38,556 nt of DNA from Candidatus Rokubacteria bacterium 13_1_40CM_68_15 (GCA_001917585.1 MNEG01000077.1:1-38556), one strand, 5' to 3'; positions 14,321 to 22,323 are shown, numbered from the stretch's first letter. Notes: generated from the letters alone by a model not told the origin. Numbers and translations are program-made.

Positions 14321-14894
14321 AGGCGCCACTCCACGATGGCGTTCCCGTGGTGCCAGGAGGGCTCGTAGCAATAGACGTCCGCGGGGCGGTCGCCCACGGC
14401 GCCGAGCAGCGTGATCCAGGTCCGGAGCTCGATGTTGCCCGTCTTGTCCAGCTCCTCACCGGTGACGGCCGCCAGCTCGCGCCCGCGGCCGGCGGCCAGC
14501 GTCTCGAGGACACGCCGGTCCCAGTCGACGTCCGGCGAGGCGTAGCGGTCGGTCCCGGGATAGTGCGACATCCCGCCCGAGGCGATCAGTGCCACGCGCT
14601 CCGGACGCGCGCCCAGGATCTCGCCCAGCGCGCGTCCCCACTCGTAACACCGCCGGGGCGTCGGCTGCGGCGGCAGATACACGTTGACGTGCAGGGGGAC
14701 GATCGGCGGCGCCGGGTCGGGCATCGTGAAGTGGAGCGGGACGAAGAACGCGTAGTCGAGACGCCGATCTTGCGTGTAGAGGAGATCGAACCCGCGGTCG
14801 ATCCCCTGCTCGACGACGGCGCAGATCGCGATCCTCCGTGTCGGGGCGGGCGATGAGCTGGGGTGTGCGCCAGCGCAAAGGCGCCGACCAGCAT
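14317..14894 (-). pseudogene. LigB-like extradiol dioxygenase large subunit, internally deleted and frameshifted
   Basis: Three pieces of one LigB-type protein lie in three frames. It starts with MLVGAFALAHTP (ATG 14894-14892, overlapping the acetamidase TGA), which carries the first metal-ligand His. After a one-base shift near 14868 it continues as QLIARPDTEDRD. About 80-90 residues are then absent, including the usual NDH metal-ligand block, and the protein resumes as AVVEQGIDRGFDLLYTQD. It then runs intact through PIVPLHVNVYLPPQPTPRRC, SGGMSHYPGTD and NIELRTW (metal-ligand Glu) to the stop at 14317. Length is about 190 codons against the usual 270-280. Without the second His ligand it cannot be an active dioxygenase. 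Confidence 0.78.
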
Positions 14895-15796
14895 CAGGCC
14901 CGCCCTTGCGCCGCCGCGGTCAGCACGGTCTGGGGAATGATGAGACGGGCCGCCATCACCGGTCGTGGTGACGTGCCGATGCGCAGCTCGCCGACGATCG
15001 AGAGCAGCATGTACGCCTCGCGCGGGTCCATGCCCGTCCGAGAGACGACGAGCTCGACGGCGCCCCGCGCGCAGTCCTCGGTGGCCGCTTCCACCGTGGG
15101 TCCGAAGCCGAGCACCTGCACGGTGTCGTCGATTTCCAGGAGCGGGCGATCGAGGCTCCGGCGCTTCTCGAGCCCGATCCGCGCGCGCACGGTAGCGTCG
15201 CACTCCACGCCGGCGCCGCCGATGATGCCGTCGCTGATCGCCGCGTGGGGATCGGCGAAGAACACGAGCGCGCCCGGCACCAGCACCGGCAGGTGCACGC
15301 GGCAGCCGGCCCGTACATCCTTCTGGTCGAAATCACCGCCGTAGGCGCCGGCGTACGACGGCTTGTACCCATCGGGCGGCATCGTCGACACGGTGCCGAG
15401 ATTGGGACTGAGCGGGATCGGGATCCGTCCCCCGAACCACGCCCGGCCGTCCTTGATCGGACACGAAAGCGCCATCGGCTCGGGGAATTCGGTGCGGAGG
15501 ACACCGAAGTCGCGCAGGATCGCCGCCTTGCCGTCGCCGTGCGGCGTGATCTCGAGCAGATCGACGACGACGGCGTCGCCGGGCTCGGCGCCGTTCACGC
15601 GGACCGGGCCCGCGATCGGCGCCAGCGGGTGACCGTTGCACGCCGGGGTGAACGGCGTCGGCACGAGACGGATGTCGGGAACGTCGCGAAGGGCACCCCC
15701 GACCTCGACCGTGAACTCCTCGCCCGGCGTCACCGTGAGCGCCGGCGGCGTGGACGGATTGACGTCGAAGAGATACCAGGTGCGCGCAGCCGTCAC
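14894..15796 (-). CDS. Acetamidase/formamidase family protein
   Basis: The product has 300 residues and a GTG start. Family blocks are CNGHPLAPIAGPVRVNGAEP near residue 53, PLSPNLGTVSTMPP, YGGDFDQKDVRAGCRVHLPV and ADPHAAISDGIIGGAGVE, matching the FmdA/AmdA fold that hydrolyses short amides to ammonia and the acid. Its GTG overlaps the UGSC stop (GTGA, 15793-15796) and its TGA overlaps the ligB ATG, so all are in one operon. The true amide substrate is unknown. Confidence 0.9.
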   Translation of the reverse strand: MTAARTWYLFDVNPSTPPALTVTPGEEFTVEVGGALRDVPDIRLVPTPFTPACNGHPLAPIAGPVRVNGAEPGDAVVVDLLEITPHGDGKAAILRDFGVLRTEFPEPMALSCPIKDGRAWFGGRIPIPLSPNLGTVSTMPPDGYKPSYAGAYGGDFDQKDVRAGCRVHLPVLVPGALVFFADPHAAISDGIIGGAGVECDATVRARIGLEKRRSLDRPLLEIDDTVQVLGFGPTVEAATEDCARGAVELVVSRTGMDPREAYMLLSIVGELRIGTSPRPVMAARLIIPQTVLTAAAQGRA

Positions 15797-16314
15797 GTCG
15801 TCACCCTGCGCACCACCTCGTCGTAGACCTTGTCGGCCAGCGCCTGCACTTCCTCCCGCGTCAGCGGCTGGATCGGATGCGGCACCACGACGGTGCGATA
15901 CTCAGTCGCGCCGAGCGCGTCGGCCTGGGCGCGAGCCGCCCGTACGAACTCCGACGAGATGATCGTCGCCGTGGGAATCCCGTGGTCCTCGAAGAACACG
16001 CCGTCGTGCACACTGCACGTTGTGCACGACCCTCAGTCGGCGAGCCCCTCCACGAGGACGTCGGTGGCGCCGACGATCTCGCGGCGCAGGTCGTCGGGTG
16101 CCGGCCGCGCGAACGTCGGCTTCCGCTTCCGCACGATGGCCTTCGGGCGCGCCCGCTCGCGCAGCAGCGCCTCCAGACGATCGAGCAGGTGATCGCCTTT
16201 CGCCTTCGAGATGTCGAGCAGGGTGATGACCTTGCCGTCGAGCGACGCGGGCCGGGCCGCAGTCTTGCGCGGGACGGCCACGGAGTCGGTGGGATCGAGA
16301 TAGTCGTCGGTCAT
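15793..16314 (-). CDS. UGSC-family selenoprotein, in-frame UGA read as selenocysteine
   Basis: The product has 173 residues if the TGA at 16035-16033 is read as Sec94. The frame runs MTDDYLDP... to DVLVEGLAD, then U-G-S-C-T-T-C-S, then VHDGVFFEDHGIPTATIISS and on to VVRRVTT. The U-G-S-C motif after a GLAD/GLGD turn defines the UGSC family, a known selenoprotein family with Cys homologs. A 10-bp hairpin starting two bases after the UGA fits a bacterial SECIS. GGAGA lies 4-5 bases before the ATG. Sec94 and Cys97 (UxxC) form a thioredoxin-like redox pair, with Cys100 nearby. The molecular role is not established. Ordinary gene calling gives two fragments, 16033-16314 and 15793-16011. Confidence 0.9.
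16003..16030 (-). promoter_or_regulatory. SECIS-like hairpin of the UGSC gene
   Basis: On the minus strand GTCGTGCACA and TGTGCACGAC form a perfect 10-bp stem with the 8-base loop ACGTGCAG. The stem begins two bases after the UGA and the loop G-U is 15-16 bases downstream, close to the spacing of known bacterial SECIS elements recognised by SelB. Confidence 0.75.
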
Positions 16315-16324
16315 GGGATCTCCT

Positions 16325-17365
16325 TCACGGGCTCGCGATCTTTCGCAGCACGAGGCGGGAGCCGCGGGCGAAGCTCCAGCCGGGCACGATCGCCGAGAAG
16401 CGCCCAGCCGTGCCGCCGGCGACCACGATCTTGAGATTGTCGGGCTCCCGGAACTTCGGAATCGGCGTGGTATCGGTCTCCGGCTGCGGGAACTTGCGCA
16501 GCACGTGCTCGGGCAGGCCGTCGCCGCCGTCGCGTCCGGGCACGAGCTCACACACCGGCCGCTGCAGACGCTCCCACAGGAAGCGCCGGATGCGGGCCTT
16601 GTCCCAACCGTCGTCCGCGATGGTCCGAGCGTGCTCGGGGCCGAGGACGACCAGCGTGTCTCCCCAGTGCGTCATCTTGTGGCTCTCGACGACGGCCAGG
16701 CTCCCCGCAATGGTCGCGAGCACGTCCGGCGCCGTCCGACTGCGCTGATCATACACGGTCAGGGGAGCGTCGGCCGCCAGCACGGCCACCGTACTGTCGT
16801 CGGGCGTGAAGCCGTGCTCGACCGCGAGCGACGGCCAGGGGCTCACCTCCTCGTGTTCGCCGATGCAGTACGTGTAACGACCGGGATGCGCAAAAGTGGA
16901 CATGCTGACGATGCCCGGCCGAGCGCCCCCGAGGTTGACGCACACCAGGCGCACGGCCCGTCCGATGGTGGCGTTGGCCCGCCAGCCGGGACCGAAGACG
17001 CCGGCCCCGCAGTTGACGCCGAGCTTCCCACGGATCGGGCCGTTGATGACGAGGAGCGGCGTCGGAGCGTTGGTGGTCGCGGAGACGCCGTGCAGGTCGA
17101 AGGCGGGGTCGCAGATGGCGGCGATGGCGGCGATGACGACGGGCACGTACTCGGGGCGGCAGCCGGCCATCACCGCATTGACGGCGATCTTTTCCACGGT
17201 GGCGCGACCGTAGTTGGGAGGCACCTCCGCGATCAGCTCGCTCCCGGCACGCCCCGACGCCTCGAGGGCCTGACTCACCCGCGCCCGCGTGGGCGGGACG
17301 ACGGGCAGGCCGTCGCTCACACCGTGAGCGAAAAACTCGTCGAGATCAGTGTCTCCGGCCGGCAT
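16325..17365 (-). CDS. Conserved protein of the UGSC operon, function unknown
   Basis: The product has 346 residues. It opens with FFAHGVSDGLPVVPPTRARV and has VPPNYGRATVEKIAVNAVMA, GCRPEYVPVVIAAI, GVFGPGWRANATIGRAVRLV and HPGRYTYCIGEHEEVSPW. I recognise this as a conserved soil-bacterial family that travels with UGSC proteins, but no biochemical function is known to me. Cys residues lie in AGCRPEY, AAICDPAF, VNCGAGVF, LVCVN and YTYCI. It lacks a signal peptide. It ends ten bases before the UGSC ATG, so the two are cotranscribed and may form a complex (inference). No strong ribosome site precedes the ATG. Confidence 0.75.
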   Translation of the reverse strand: MPAGDTDLDEFFAHGVSDGLPVVPPTRARVSQALEASGRAGSELIAEVPPNYGRATVEKIAVNAVMAGCRPEYVPVVIAAIAAICDPAFDLHGVSATTNAPTPLLVINGPIRGKLGVNCGAGVFGPGWRANATIGRAVRLVCVNLGGARPGIVSMSTFAHPGRYTYCIGEHEEVSPWPSLAVEHGFTPDDSTVAVLAADAPLTVYDQRSRTAPDVLATIAGSLAVVESHKMTHWGDTLVVLGPEHARTIADDGWDKARIRRFLWERLQRPVCELVPGRDGGDGLPEHVLRKFPQPETDTTPIPKFREPDNLKIVVAGGTAGRFSAIVPGWSFARGSRLVLRKIASP

Positions 17366-17384
17366 GGCCGGAGGCTAGCACAGC

Positions 17385-17567
17385 TCACGCAGGGACGCGC
17401 TTGGTGTAGCGCCTTCCCCAGCGCATCGCACGGTAGCGATGCCGACAGCGGTCGCAGCGAAACGGGTACATATAGATGACGCTGAGGAGCCGCTCCGTGA
17501 GCCCCTCGCGTCGGGTACGCCGCACCTCGCGGCCCCCACAGCTCGGGCACTCCGGGATCCTGGGCAT
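17385..17567 (-). CDS. Small zinc-ribbon protein
   Basis: The product has 60 residues: MPRIPECPSCGGREVRRTRR, a middle with LTERLLSVIYMYPFRCDRC, then a basic RHRYRAMRWGRR tail. Two CxxC knuckles separated by about 30 residues form a zinc ribbon, and the YxFRCxxCxxRY end is common in small soil-bacterial zinc-ribbon proteins. It ends 19 bases before the 346-residue protein and may be the first gene of the UGSC operon. It is divergent from, and clearly similar to, the gene at 17671. Confidence 0.7.
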   Translation of the reverse strand: MPRIPECPSCGGREVRRTRREGLTERLLSVIYMYPFRCDRCRHRYRAMRWGRRYTKRVPA

Positions 17568-17670
17568 GCTTCGAGATTGCGGTGAAACGCCCCGGTCGCG
17601 CAATGAGTCAAACGCACTATCCGAAGGGGTCCACCTCAGAATTCGACGGCCCGATGCCCATTCAGAGAAC

Positions 17671-17964
17671 ATGACACCCGACATCGCCCGCGACCTCTAC
17701 GGCCTGACGACGCCGGCGGCATCGACGGCGCCGCGGAGTGGAGCCGCTCGCGGCCATCGCTGTCAGGCGTGCGGCAGTGCGCTCGTCCATCGCGAGTTTC
17801 CCACAGGGCCGGTGGAGCGCTGGCTTCTTCCACTGCTGGGGCGTCGTCCCTATCAGTGCCTGGATTGCGGGAGCCGCTTCTGGGACCGGCCACGGATCGG
17901 GCGTGGACTATCGGGTATCAGGAAGGGCGCCGCCCCCCGTCCGCTTCCGGCGTCGCGCGACTAG
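17671..17964 (+). CDS. Small zinc-ribbon protein, paralog of its divergent neighbour
   Basis: The product has 97 residues. After a 30-residue Ala/Thr-rich lead it has CQACGSALVHREFPTGPVER, a hydrophobic WLLPLLGRRPYQCLDCGSRF and a basic tail. The two CxxC knuckles and the E-R-W-LL...PYxCxxC layout match the 60-residue protein on the other strand. Its stop codon shares a CTAG with the convergent GrlR-like gene. No function is known. Confidence 0.7.
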   Translation: MTPDIARDLYGLTTPAASTAPRSGAARGHRCQACGSALVHREFPTGPVERWLLPLLGRRPYQCLDCGSRFWDRPRIGRGLSGIRKGAAPRPLPASRD

Positions 17965-18305
17965 GACAGCTCCTCGCGCCTGGCCAGCCGGAACGCCAGC
18001 GCGCCAAAGCCCGGCCGCTTCAGGATGCCCGAGATGGCCGTCGGGGACAGCACGGTCCCCTGGATCTCGAGGCTGAACACCGGACCGGCATCACCGAACG
18101 CCGTCATTCTCTCACCGTGATAGTGAACGACCTTGAGGTGGCCGGCGACCGAGGTCTCGTCCTGTGGGTTCAGCGAGAGCCGTCCCAAATAGTAATACTG
18201 GCCATCGCCTCCGAAGATCCGGCCCTTTTCGAGGACGACAACCCCTCCGTTGGTCCATCCGCCTACGACCTCAAACTCGGCAGTCCATAGAGCATCAAGA
18301 GCCAC
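17961..18305 (-). CDS. GrlR-like small regulatory-family protein
   Basis: The product has 114 residues with a GTG start and GGAGG seven bases upstream. MALDALWTAEFEVV, then GVVVLEKGRIFGGDGQYYYLG, a beta-rich middle with VVHYHGE, and LARREEL at the end match the GrlR family (lipocalin-like fold, named for the type III secretion regulator GrlR). No secretion genes are nearby, so the family name should not be taken as function. It is the last gene of the MoxR-VWA-DUF3047 run, 19 bases after DUF3047. Its stop shares CTAG with the opposing zinc-ribbon gene. Confidence 0.72.
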   Translation of the reverse strand: MALDALWTAEFEVVGGWTNGGVVVLEKGRIFGGDGQYYYLGRLSLNPQDETSVAGHLKVVHYHGERMTAFGDAGPVFSLEIQGTVLSPTAISGILKRPGFGALAFRLARREELS

Positions 18306-18324
18306 GTGGTTCCCTCCGATGGGG

Positions 18325-19005
18325 TTACTCCTTGCAGACCCGGAAGTTGGCGTAGTCTCCCTGGGCGCTCGACTTGGTGTCGTCGGAATCGGTGAGCACC
18401 GCGATCCCAGCGGCCTTCGGGACTTCCTTCTCGTCGAAGGACTTCATGTAGTCGTCGCGGACGTTGACGCGCTCGTCGACCCACTGTTCCCGCCTGTCCG
18501 TCCCGCTCTCGAGCACGCGCACCTGCGTCAAGCCGCCGTTGGATTCGAGCCGGGTGCCCACCGGGACCTTCTCGCTCCAGATGTACTTCACGGCCTTGGG
18601 ACCCCGGATGCGTGAATAGGGCACCAGCATGTACACGGCGAGCGCGCTGTCGTTCTTGCCGTCCTTCTCGTCGGCCCCGCGCGGAAACTCCACGGGGCGC
18701 CACGACCAGGCGAGCACCGGGTAGGTGTTGGGATCCCATTCGTACTCCTTGGCCGCCTGGATCCCGAGATTCTTCGCGTGGGCGTGGAGGAAGCGCTTGC
18801 CGCCGTCCTCCTTGACGAGGTACACCTCCTTGCCGGCGTCCTTGCGCACCTTCCAGTCCGACGGGAACTCGCCGATGGCCGCCTTGCTGAAGTCGTCGAT
18901 CGCGCGGCAGTCGGCCGGCGCCTGCGCGCCCACCGTCGCCACCCCGCCCGAAAGCACGGCGCTGACGACCACGACGACGGCCAGCCGAGCCACCTCACTC
19001 TTCAT
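18325..19005 (-). CDS. DUF3047 secreted protein
   Basis: The product has 226 residues with a cleavable signal (MKSEVARLAVVVVVSAVLSG...VGAQA). The mature part starts with DDFSKAAIGEFPSDWKVRKD, has PVLAWSWRPVEFPRGADEKD, then KAVKYIWSEKVPVGTR and a final ANFRVCKE. This is the DUF3047 beta-sandwich, predicted periplasmic, with unknown function. Its ATG overlaps the VWA gene's TGA by four bases (ATGA) and GGAGG lies upstream, so it is translated with the MoxR-VWA pair. The frame extends upstream without homology. Confidence 0.85.
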   Translation of the reverse strand: MKSEVARLAVVVVVSAVLSGGVATVGAQAPADCRAIDDFSKAAIGEFPSDWKVRKDAGKEVYLVKEDGGKRFLHAHAKNLGIQAAKEYEWDPNTYPVLAWSWRPVEFPRGADEKDGKNDSALAVYMLVPYSRIRGPKAVKYIWSEKVPVGTRLESNGGLTQVRVLESGTDRREQWVDERVNVRDDYMKSFDEKEVPKAAGIAVLTDSDDTKSSAQGDYANFRVCKE

Positions 19006-20411
19006 CGACCGCGCCTCCACCAGTGATGCACGAGAGTGTCGACGACCTCGCCGAGCTGGCCGATGGTCCGGCACTCGCGCACGAGGTTGCAGGCCGGCGC
19101 GTAGAGCGGCATCACGCTGTCGCCGACGCCCCAGCCCCATTGCCCTTCGGGATTCAGCCAGATGATACCCTTCACGCGCTCACGCATCATCCGGAGCGCC
19201 CACGCCTGGGCATCGTTGTAGTTGTTGCGGGCATCGCCCAGGACGAGGATCGTCGTGCGGCGGTCCAGCGTATCCAGGTCCTTGCGCACGAACTGGCTGA
19301 ACGCGTATCCGAAGTCGGAGCGGCAGTGGTAGTCCACCGGCGCCGCCTTCAGCGCCCATTCGATGGCCCGCTCGACCGGGTAGGTGTTGAAGGCCTGCGT
19401 GACCTCGGCGATCTCCGACACGAAGACGAACGAACGCACGCGGCTGAAGCATTCCTGCAGGCTCCAGACCAGCTGCAGCATGAACCGTGAGGCGTTGCGC
19501 ACCGAGTCCGACACGTCGCACACGGTGATGAGCTTGGGCTTGTCACGGTGGCGCCGGCGCAGGCGGATCTCCATCGGGATGCCGTCGTACTGCAGGCTCT
19601 TGCGGATGGTCCGCCGCGTGTCGATGCGGCCGCGCTGTTCCTGACGCTGCCGCAGGGCGAGGGCGTCCTTGATCTTGCGGGCCAGGCGCGCCACCACGGT
19701 CTTCATCTGGGCGACTTCGTCGGCCGTCAACGCGAAGAGCGGCTTGTCGCTGAGGACCTCGCGCTGAAGCTTCTCACCCTGGCGCCAGGCCCGGCGCTCC
19801 AGCTCGCGCTCGACGTGCTGGCGGATCATGCGGCGAAACGCCTCCAGCCGCAGCTCGAGGTAGTTCCGGATGCGCGCGAGCTGACCGGGATCCAGGCCGC
19901 GGGCCTCCAGGCGCCGCATGATCTCCGCGAAATCGCGCTCGATGGCGCCGACGTCGAAGCCGTCCTGGATGCGCCGCGAGAAGTACCCGACCTGCAGGAA
20001 GTACATCAGTCGCTCGAGCCCGACCTGGCCGCTGCCGGCCCGGATGGCCATCTCCATCTCGGCGCCACCGCCGCGCAGGAGCAGCTCACTCAGGTCGTCG
20101 AGGTCGAGTCCGTCCTCGGCGACCAGCCGGTCGACCAGCTCCTGCACGCGAGGGTCCTCGGGCCCGAGCGCCTTGCGCAGTCCTTCACCGAGGGCCTGGA
20201 GATCGAGGAAGTAGAGATTGAAGATGCGGTCGAAGGTCTCGCGGTCGCGCCCCTCCTTGACCAGCGTGGAGGCCAGCGCGGTCTTGAACGTCTCGCGATC
20301 CTCGAGACCGACCTCGGCGGTCGCCGCCAGCGCGTCCAGCGCCTCCGACGGCGAGACGCGGAGCTCGGCGCGCCGGAGATCGCCGATGAACTCCAGGATG
20401 CGCTGGTCCAG
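19002..20411 (-). CDS. VWA-domain (CoxE-like) protein, probable CTG start
   Basis: About 469 residues from the CTG at 20411, or 381 from the first ordinary start (GTG, 20147). The N-terminal helical part reads DQRILEFIGDLRRAELRVSP, then SEALDALAATAEVGLEDRET, typical of CoxE-like proteins, and lies before any ATG/GTG/TTG. The VWA part has a MIDAS-like DVSDSVRNAS (a DxSxS variant), VRSFVFVSEIAEVTQAF and TTILVLGDARNNYND. GGAG lies six bases before the CTG. MoxR ATPases work with VWA partners as metal-insertion chaperones, for example CoxD/CoxE. The preceding MoxR gene is in the same frame, separated only by TAG. Confidence 0.82.
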   Translation of the reverse strand: MDQRILEFIGDLRRAELRVSPSEALDALAATAEVGLEDRETFKTALASTLVKEGRDRETFDRIFNLYFLDLQALGEGLRKALGPEDPRVQELVDRLVAEDGLDLDDLSELLLRGGGAEMEMAIRAGSGQVGLERLMYFLQVGYFSRRIQDGFDVGAIERDFAEIMRRLEARGLDPGQLARIRNYLELRLEAFRRMIRQHVERELERRAWRQGEKLQREVLSDKPLFALTADEVAQMKTVVARLARKIKDALALRQRQEQRGRIDTRRTIRKSLQYDGIPMEIRLRRRHRDKPKLITVCDVSDSVRNASRFMLQLVWSLQECFSRVRSFVFVSEIAEVTQAFNTYPVERAIEWALKAAPVDYHCRSDFGYAFSQFVRKDLDTLDRRTTILVLGDARNNYNDAQAWALRMMRERVKGIIWLNPEGQWGWGVGDSVMPLYAPACNLVRECRTIGQLGEVVDTLVHHWWRRGR

Positions 20412-20414
20412 GGA

Positions 20415-21323
20415 CTACTCCGCGAGCACCTTGTCGAGCGAGCCGCGCACGCGCTCGAGGTCCTTCTCGTACTTCACGAGGATGGTCAGCGTCGACTCCA
20501 CCAGCTCGGCGTCGAGCGTCTGCGCATTGAGGATGACGAGTGAGCGCGCCCAGTCGAGCGACTCCGAGACCGACGGGGGCTTGCGGAGGTCGAGCCCGCG
20601 GATCTTCTGGACGGCGCCCACGACCTTGCGCGCCAGCTCGGCCGGGATCTCGGGCACCTTGAGCCGGATGATCTCCAGCTCTTCGGCCGGAGCCGGAAAG
20701 TCGATGAAGAGGTGCAGGCAGCGCCGCTTGAGCCCGTCGGACAGCTCACGCGCGTTGTTCGACGTCAGCACGACGAGCGGGAGATGCCGGGCCCGGATCG
20801 TTCCCAGCTCGGGCACCGACACCTGGAAGTCGGAGAGCACCTCCAGCAGGAACGCTTCGAACTCCGGCTCCGCCTTGTCGATCTCGTCCACCAGCAACAC
20901 GACGGGCGCTTCGGCCTGGATGGCCTGCAGGAGCGGGCGCGGCGACAGGAACCGAAAGGAGAAGAACGCGTCTTCCTGACCGGCAATCTTGCTGACGGCG
21001 TCGGGTAATGACGGCGCATCCGCGATCAGCTCGCCGATGCGCTCCCGGAGCAGCTGGGTATAGAGGAGCTGCTTCGCATATTTCCATTCGTACAGCGCCT
21101 TGCCTTCGTCGAGCCCCTCGTAGCACTGCAAGCGAATGAGAGGACGGCCAGTGAGCTCGGCCAGCGTCTTGGCCAGCTCGGTCTTGCCCACGCCGGCCGG
21201 GCCTTCGATGAGCACCGGACGGTTCATCCGCGCGGCAAGGTACACCACGGTGGCAATGCGCCGGCCCGCGATGTAGCGGGCGGCGCGGAACCGCTGCTGG
21301 ACATCCTCGACCGATTGGAACAT
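20415..21323 (-). CDS. MoxR-family AAA+ ATPase
   Basis: The product has 302 residues. Walker A is GPAGVGKTE, Walker B VVLLVDEIDKAEP, sensor 1 LTSNNARELSDGLKRRC, and RFLSPRPLLQAI precedes Walker B. MoxR ATPases remodel or activate target enzymes with a VWA protein; the VWA partner follows directly. The ATG at 21323 has GGAG upstream (GGGGAGCTTCA). The frame extends 24 codons further, without homology. The partner enzyme is not visible in this window. Confidence 0.9.
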   Translation of the reverse strand: MFQSVEDVQQRFRAARYIAGRRIATVVYLAARMNRPVLIEGPAGVGKTELAKTLAELTGRPLIRLQCYEGLDEGKALYEWKYAKQLLYTQLLRERIGELIADAPSLPDAVSKIAGQEDAFFSFRFLSPRPLLQAIQAEAPVVLLVDEIDKAEPEFEAFLLEVLSDFQVSVPELGTIRARHLPLVVLTSNNARELSDGLKRRCLHLFIDFPAPAEELEIIRLKVPEIPAELARKVVGAVQKIRGLDLRKPPSVSESLDWARSLVILNAQTLDAELVESTLTILVKYEKDLERVRGSLDKVLAE

Positions 21324-21416
21324 TGAAGCTCCCCGTGTGGCGAGATGCACGACCGAATTCCGGCCATTGTAGCGTACCCGGCGCGTCGCCTGCACCGGGC
21401 AGGCGCCCCGCTGGCG

Positions 21417-21422
21417 TACAAT
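21417..21422 (+). promoter_or_regulatory. -10 element (TACAAT) of the PEP mutase-like gene
   Basis: TACAAT lies 28 bases before the ATG at 21451, and GAGGAGGAAG is in between. No convincing -35 at the right distance. Confidence 0.4.
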
Positions 21423-21450
21423 ACGTCATCCCACGAGGAGGAAGCCGGCC

Positions 21451-22317
21451 ATGAGTCGTCGCCGCGCTCTGCGTCGTCTCGTCGATCAGAAAGCCGGAGT
21501 CGTAATTCCCGGAGCGTACGACGGTGTCTCGGCCAAGCTCGTCGAGCGCGCCGGCTTCCCCGCCGTCTACATGACCGGCTACGGCACGTCGGCCTCGCGG
21601 CTCGGACTTCCCGATCTCGGCTTCGCCGGGCTCGCCGAGATGGCGGACCACGCGCGAAACATGGCCGCCGCCGTCGACGTTCCCCTCATCGCCGACGCCG
21701 ACACGGGCTACGGCAACGCGCTGAGCGTGCGGCGCACCGTCGCGGCCTACGAGGCGGCCGGCGTGGCCGCCCTCCACATCGAGGACCAGGTGGCGCCCAA
21801 GCGGTGCGGGCATCTCTCCGGCCATCAGGTCATTCCGCGCGGCGAGTTCGCCGGCAAGATCCGGGCCGCCGCCGAGGCGCGCACCGATCCCGATCTGCTC
21901 ATCATCGCCCGCACGGATGCCATCTCGGCCATGGACGTCGACGAGGCCCTCCGCCGAGGTGAGGCGGCGGCCAAGGCCGGCGCCGACGTGCTCTTCATCG
22001 AGGCGCCGCGCGACGAAGCGCAGGTCGAGCGCATCGCCCGCGAGCTCGGCACGCCGCTGCTGTACAACTACGCTCCCGGCGGCCGCTCGCCTTTGCTCCC
22101 GTTCGCCCGACTGCGCTCGCTCGGCTTCGCCATCATCCTGCTGCCCGTGGACACCCTGCTGGTCGCGGTGAAAGCGATGGCCGACTTCCTGCGCGAGGTC
22201 AAGACACGCGACGACGTCCTGTCGCTCGCCGACCGGTATGTCGCGTTCCGCGAGTTCAACGACCTGATCGGTGTGAACGCGCAGCTCGCTCTCGCGCAGC
22301 AGTACGCGGTGGAGTAG
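21451..22317 (+). CDS. Isocitrate lyase/PEP mutase-family enzyme
   Basis: The product has 288 residues with the fold of oxaloacetate decarboxylase, methylisocitrate lyase and carboxyphosphonoenolpyruvate mutase. Visible blocks are VIPGAYDGVSAKLVERAGF, YMTGYGTSAS, IADADTGYGN (metal-binding Asp residues), ALHIEDQVAPKRCGH (the KKCGH catalytic motif as KRCGH), IARTDA and VLFIEAP. It should cleave or form a C-C or P-C bond in a small carboxylic acid; the exact substrate is unclear. GAGGAGG lies about ten bases before the ATG, and no operon partner is evident. Confidence 0.88.
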   Translation: MSRRRALRRLVDQKAGVVIPGAYDGVSAKLVERAGFPAVYMTGYGTSASRLGLPDLGFAGLAEMADHARNMAAAVDVPLIADADTGYGNALSVRRTVAAYEAAGVAALHIEDQVAPKRCGHLSGHQVIPRGEFAGKIRAAAEARTDPDLLIIARTDAISAMDVDEALRRGEAAAKAGADVLFIEAPRDEAQVERIARELGTPLLYNYAPGGRSPLLPFARLRSLGFAIILLPVDTLLVAVKAMADFLREVKTRDDVLSLADRYVAFREFNDLIGVNAQLALAQQYAVE

Positions 22318-22323
22318 CCGGGC

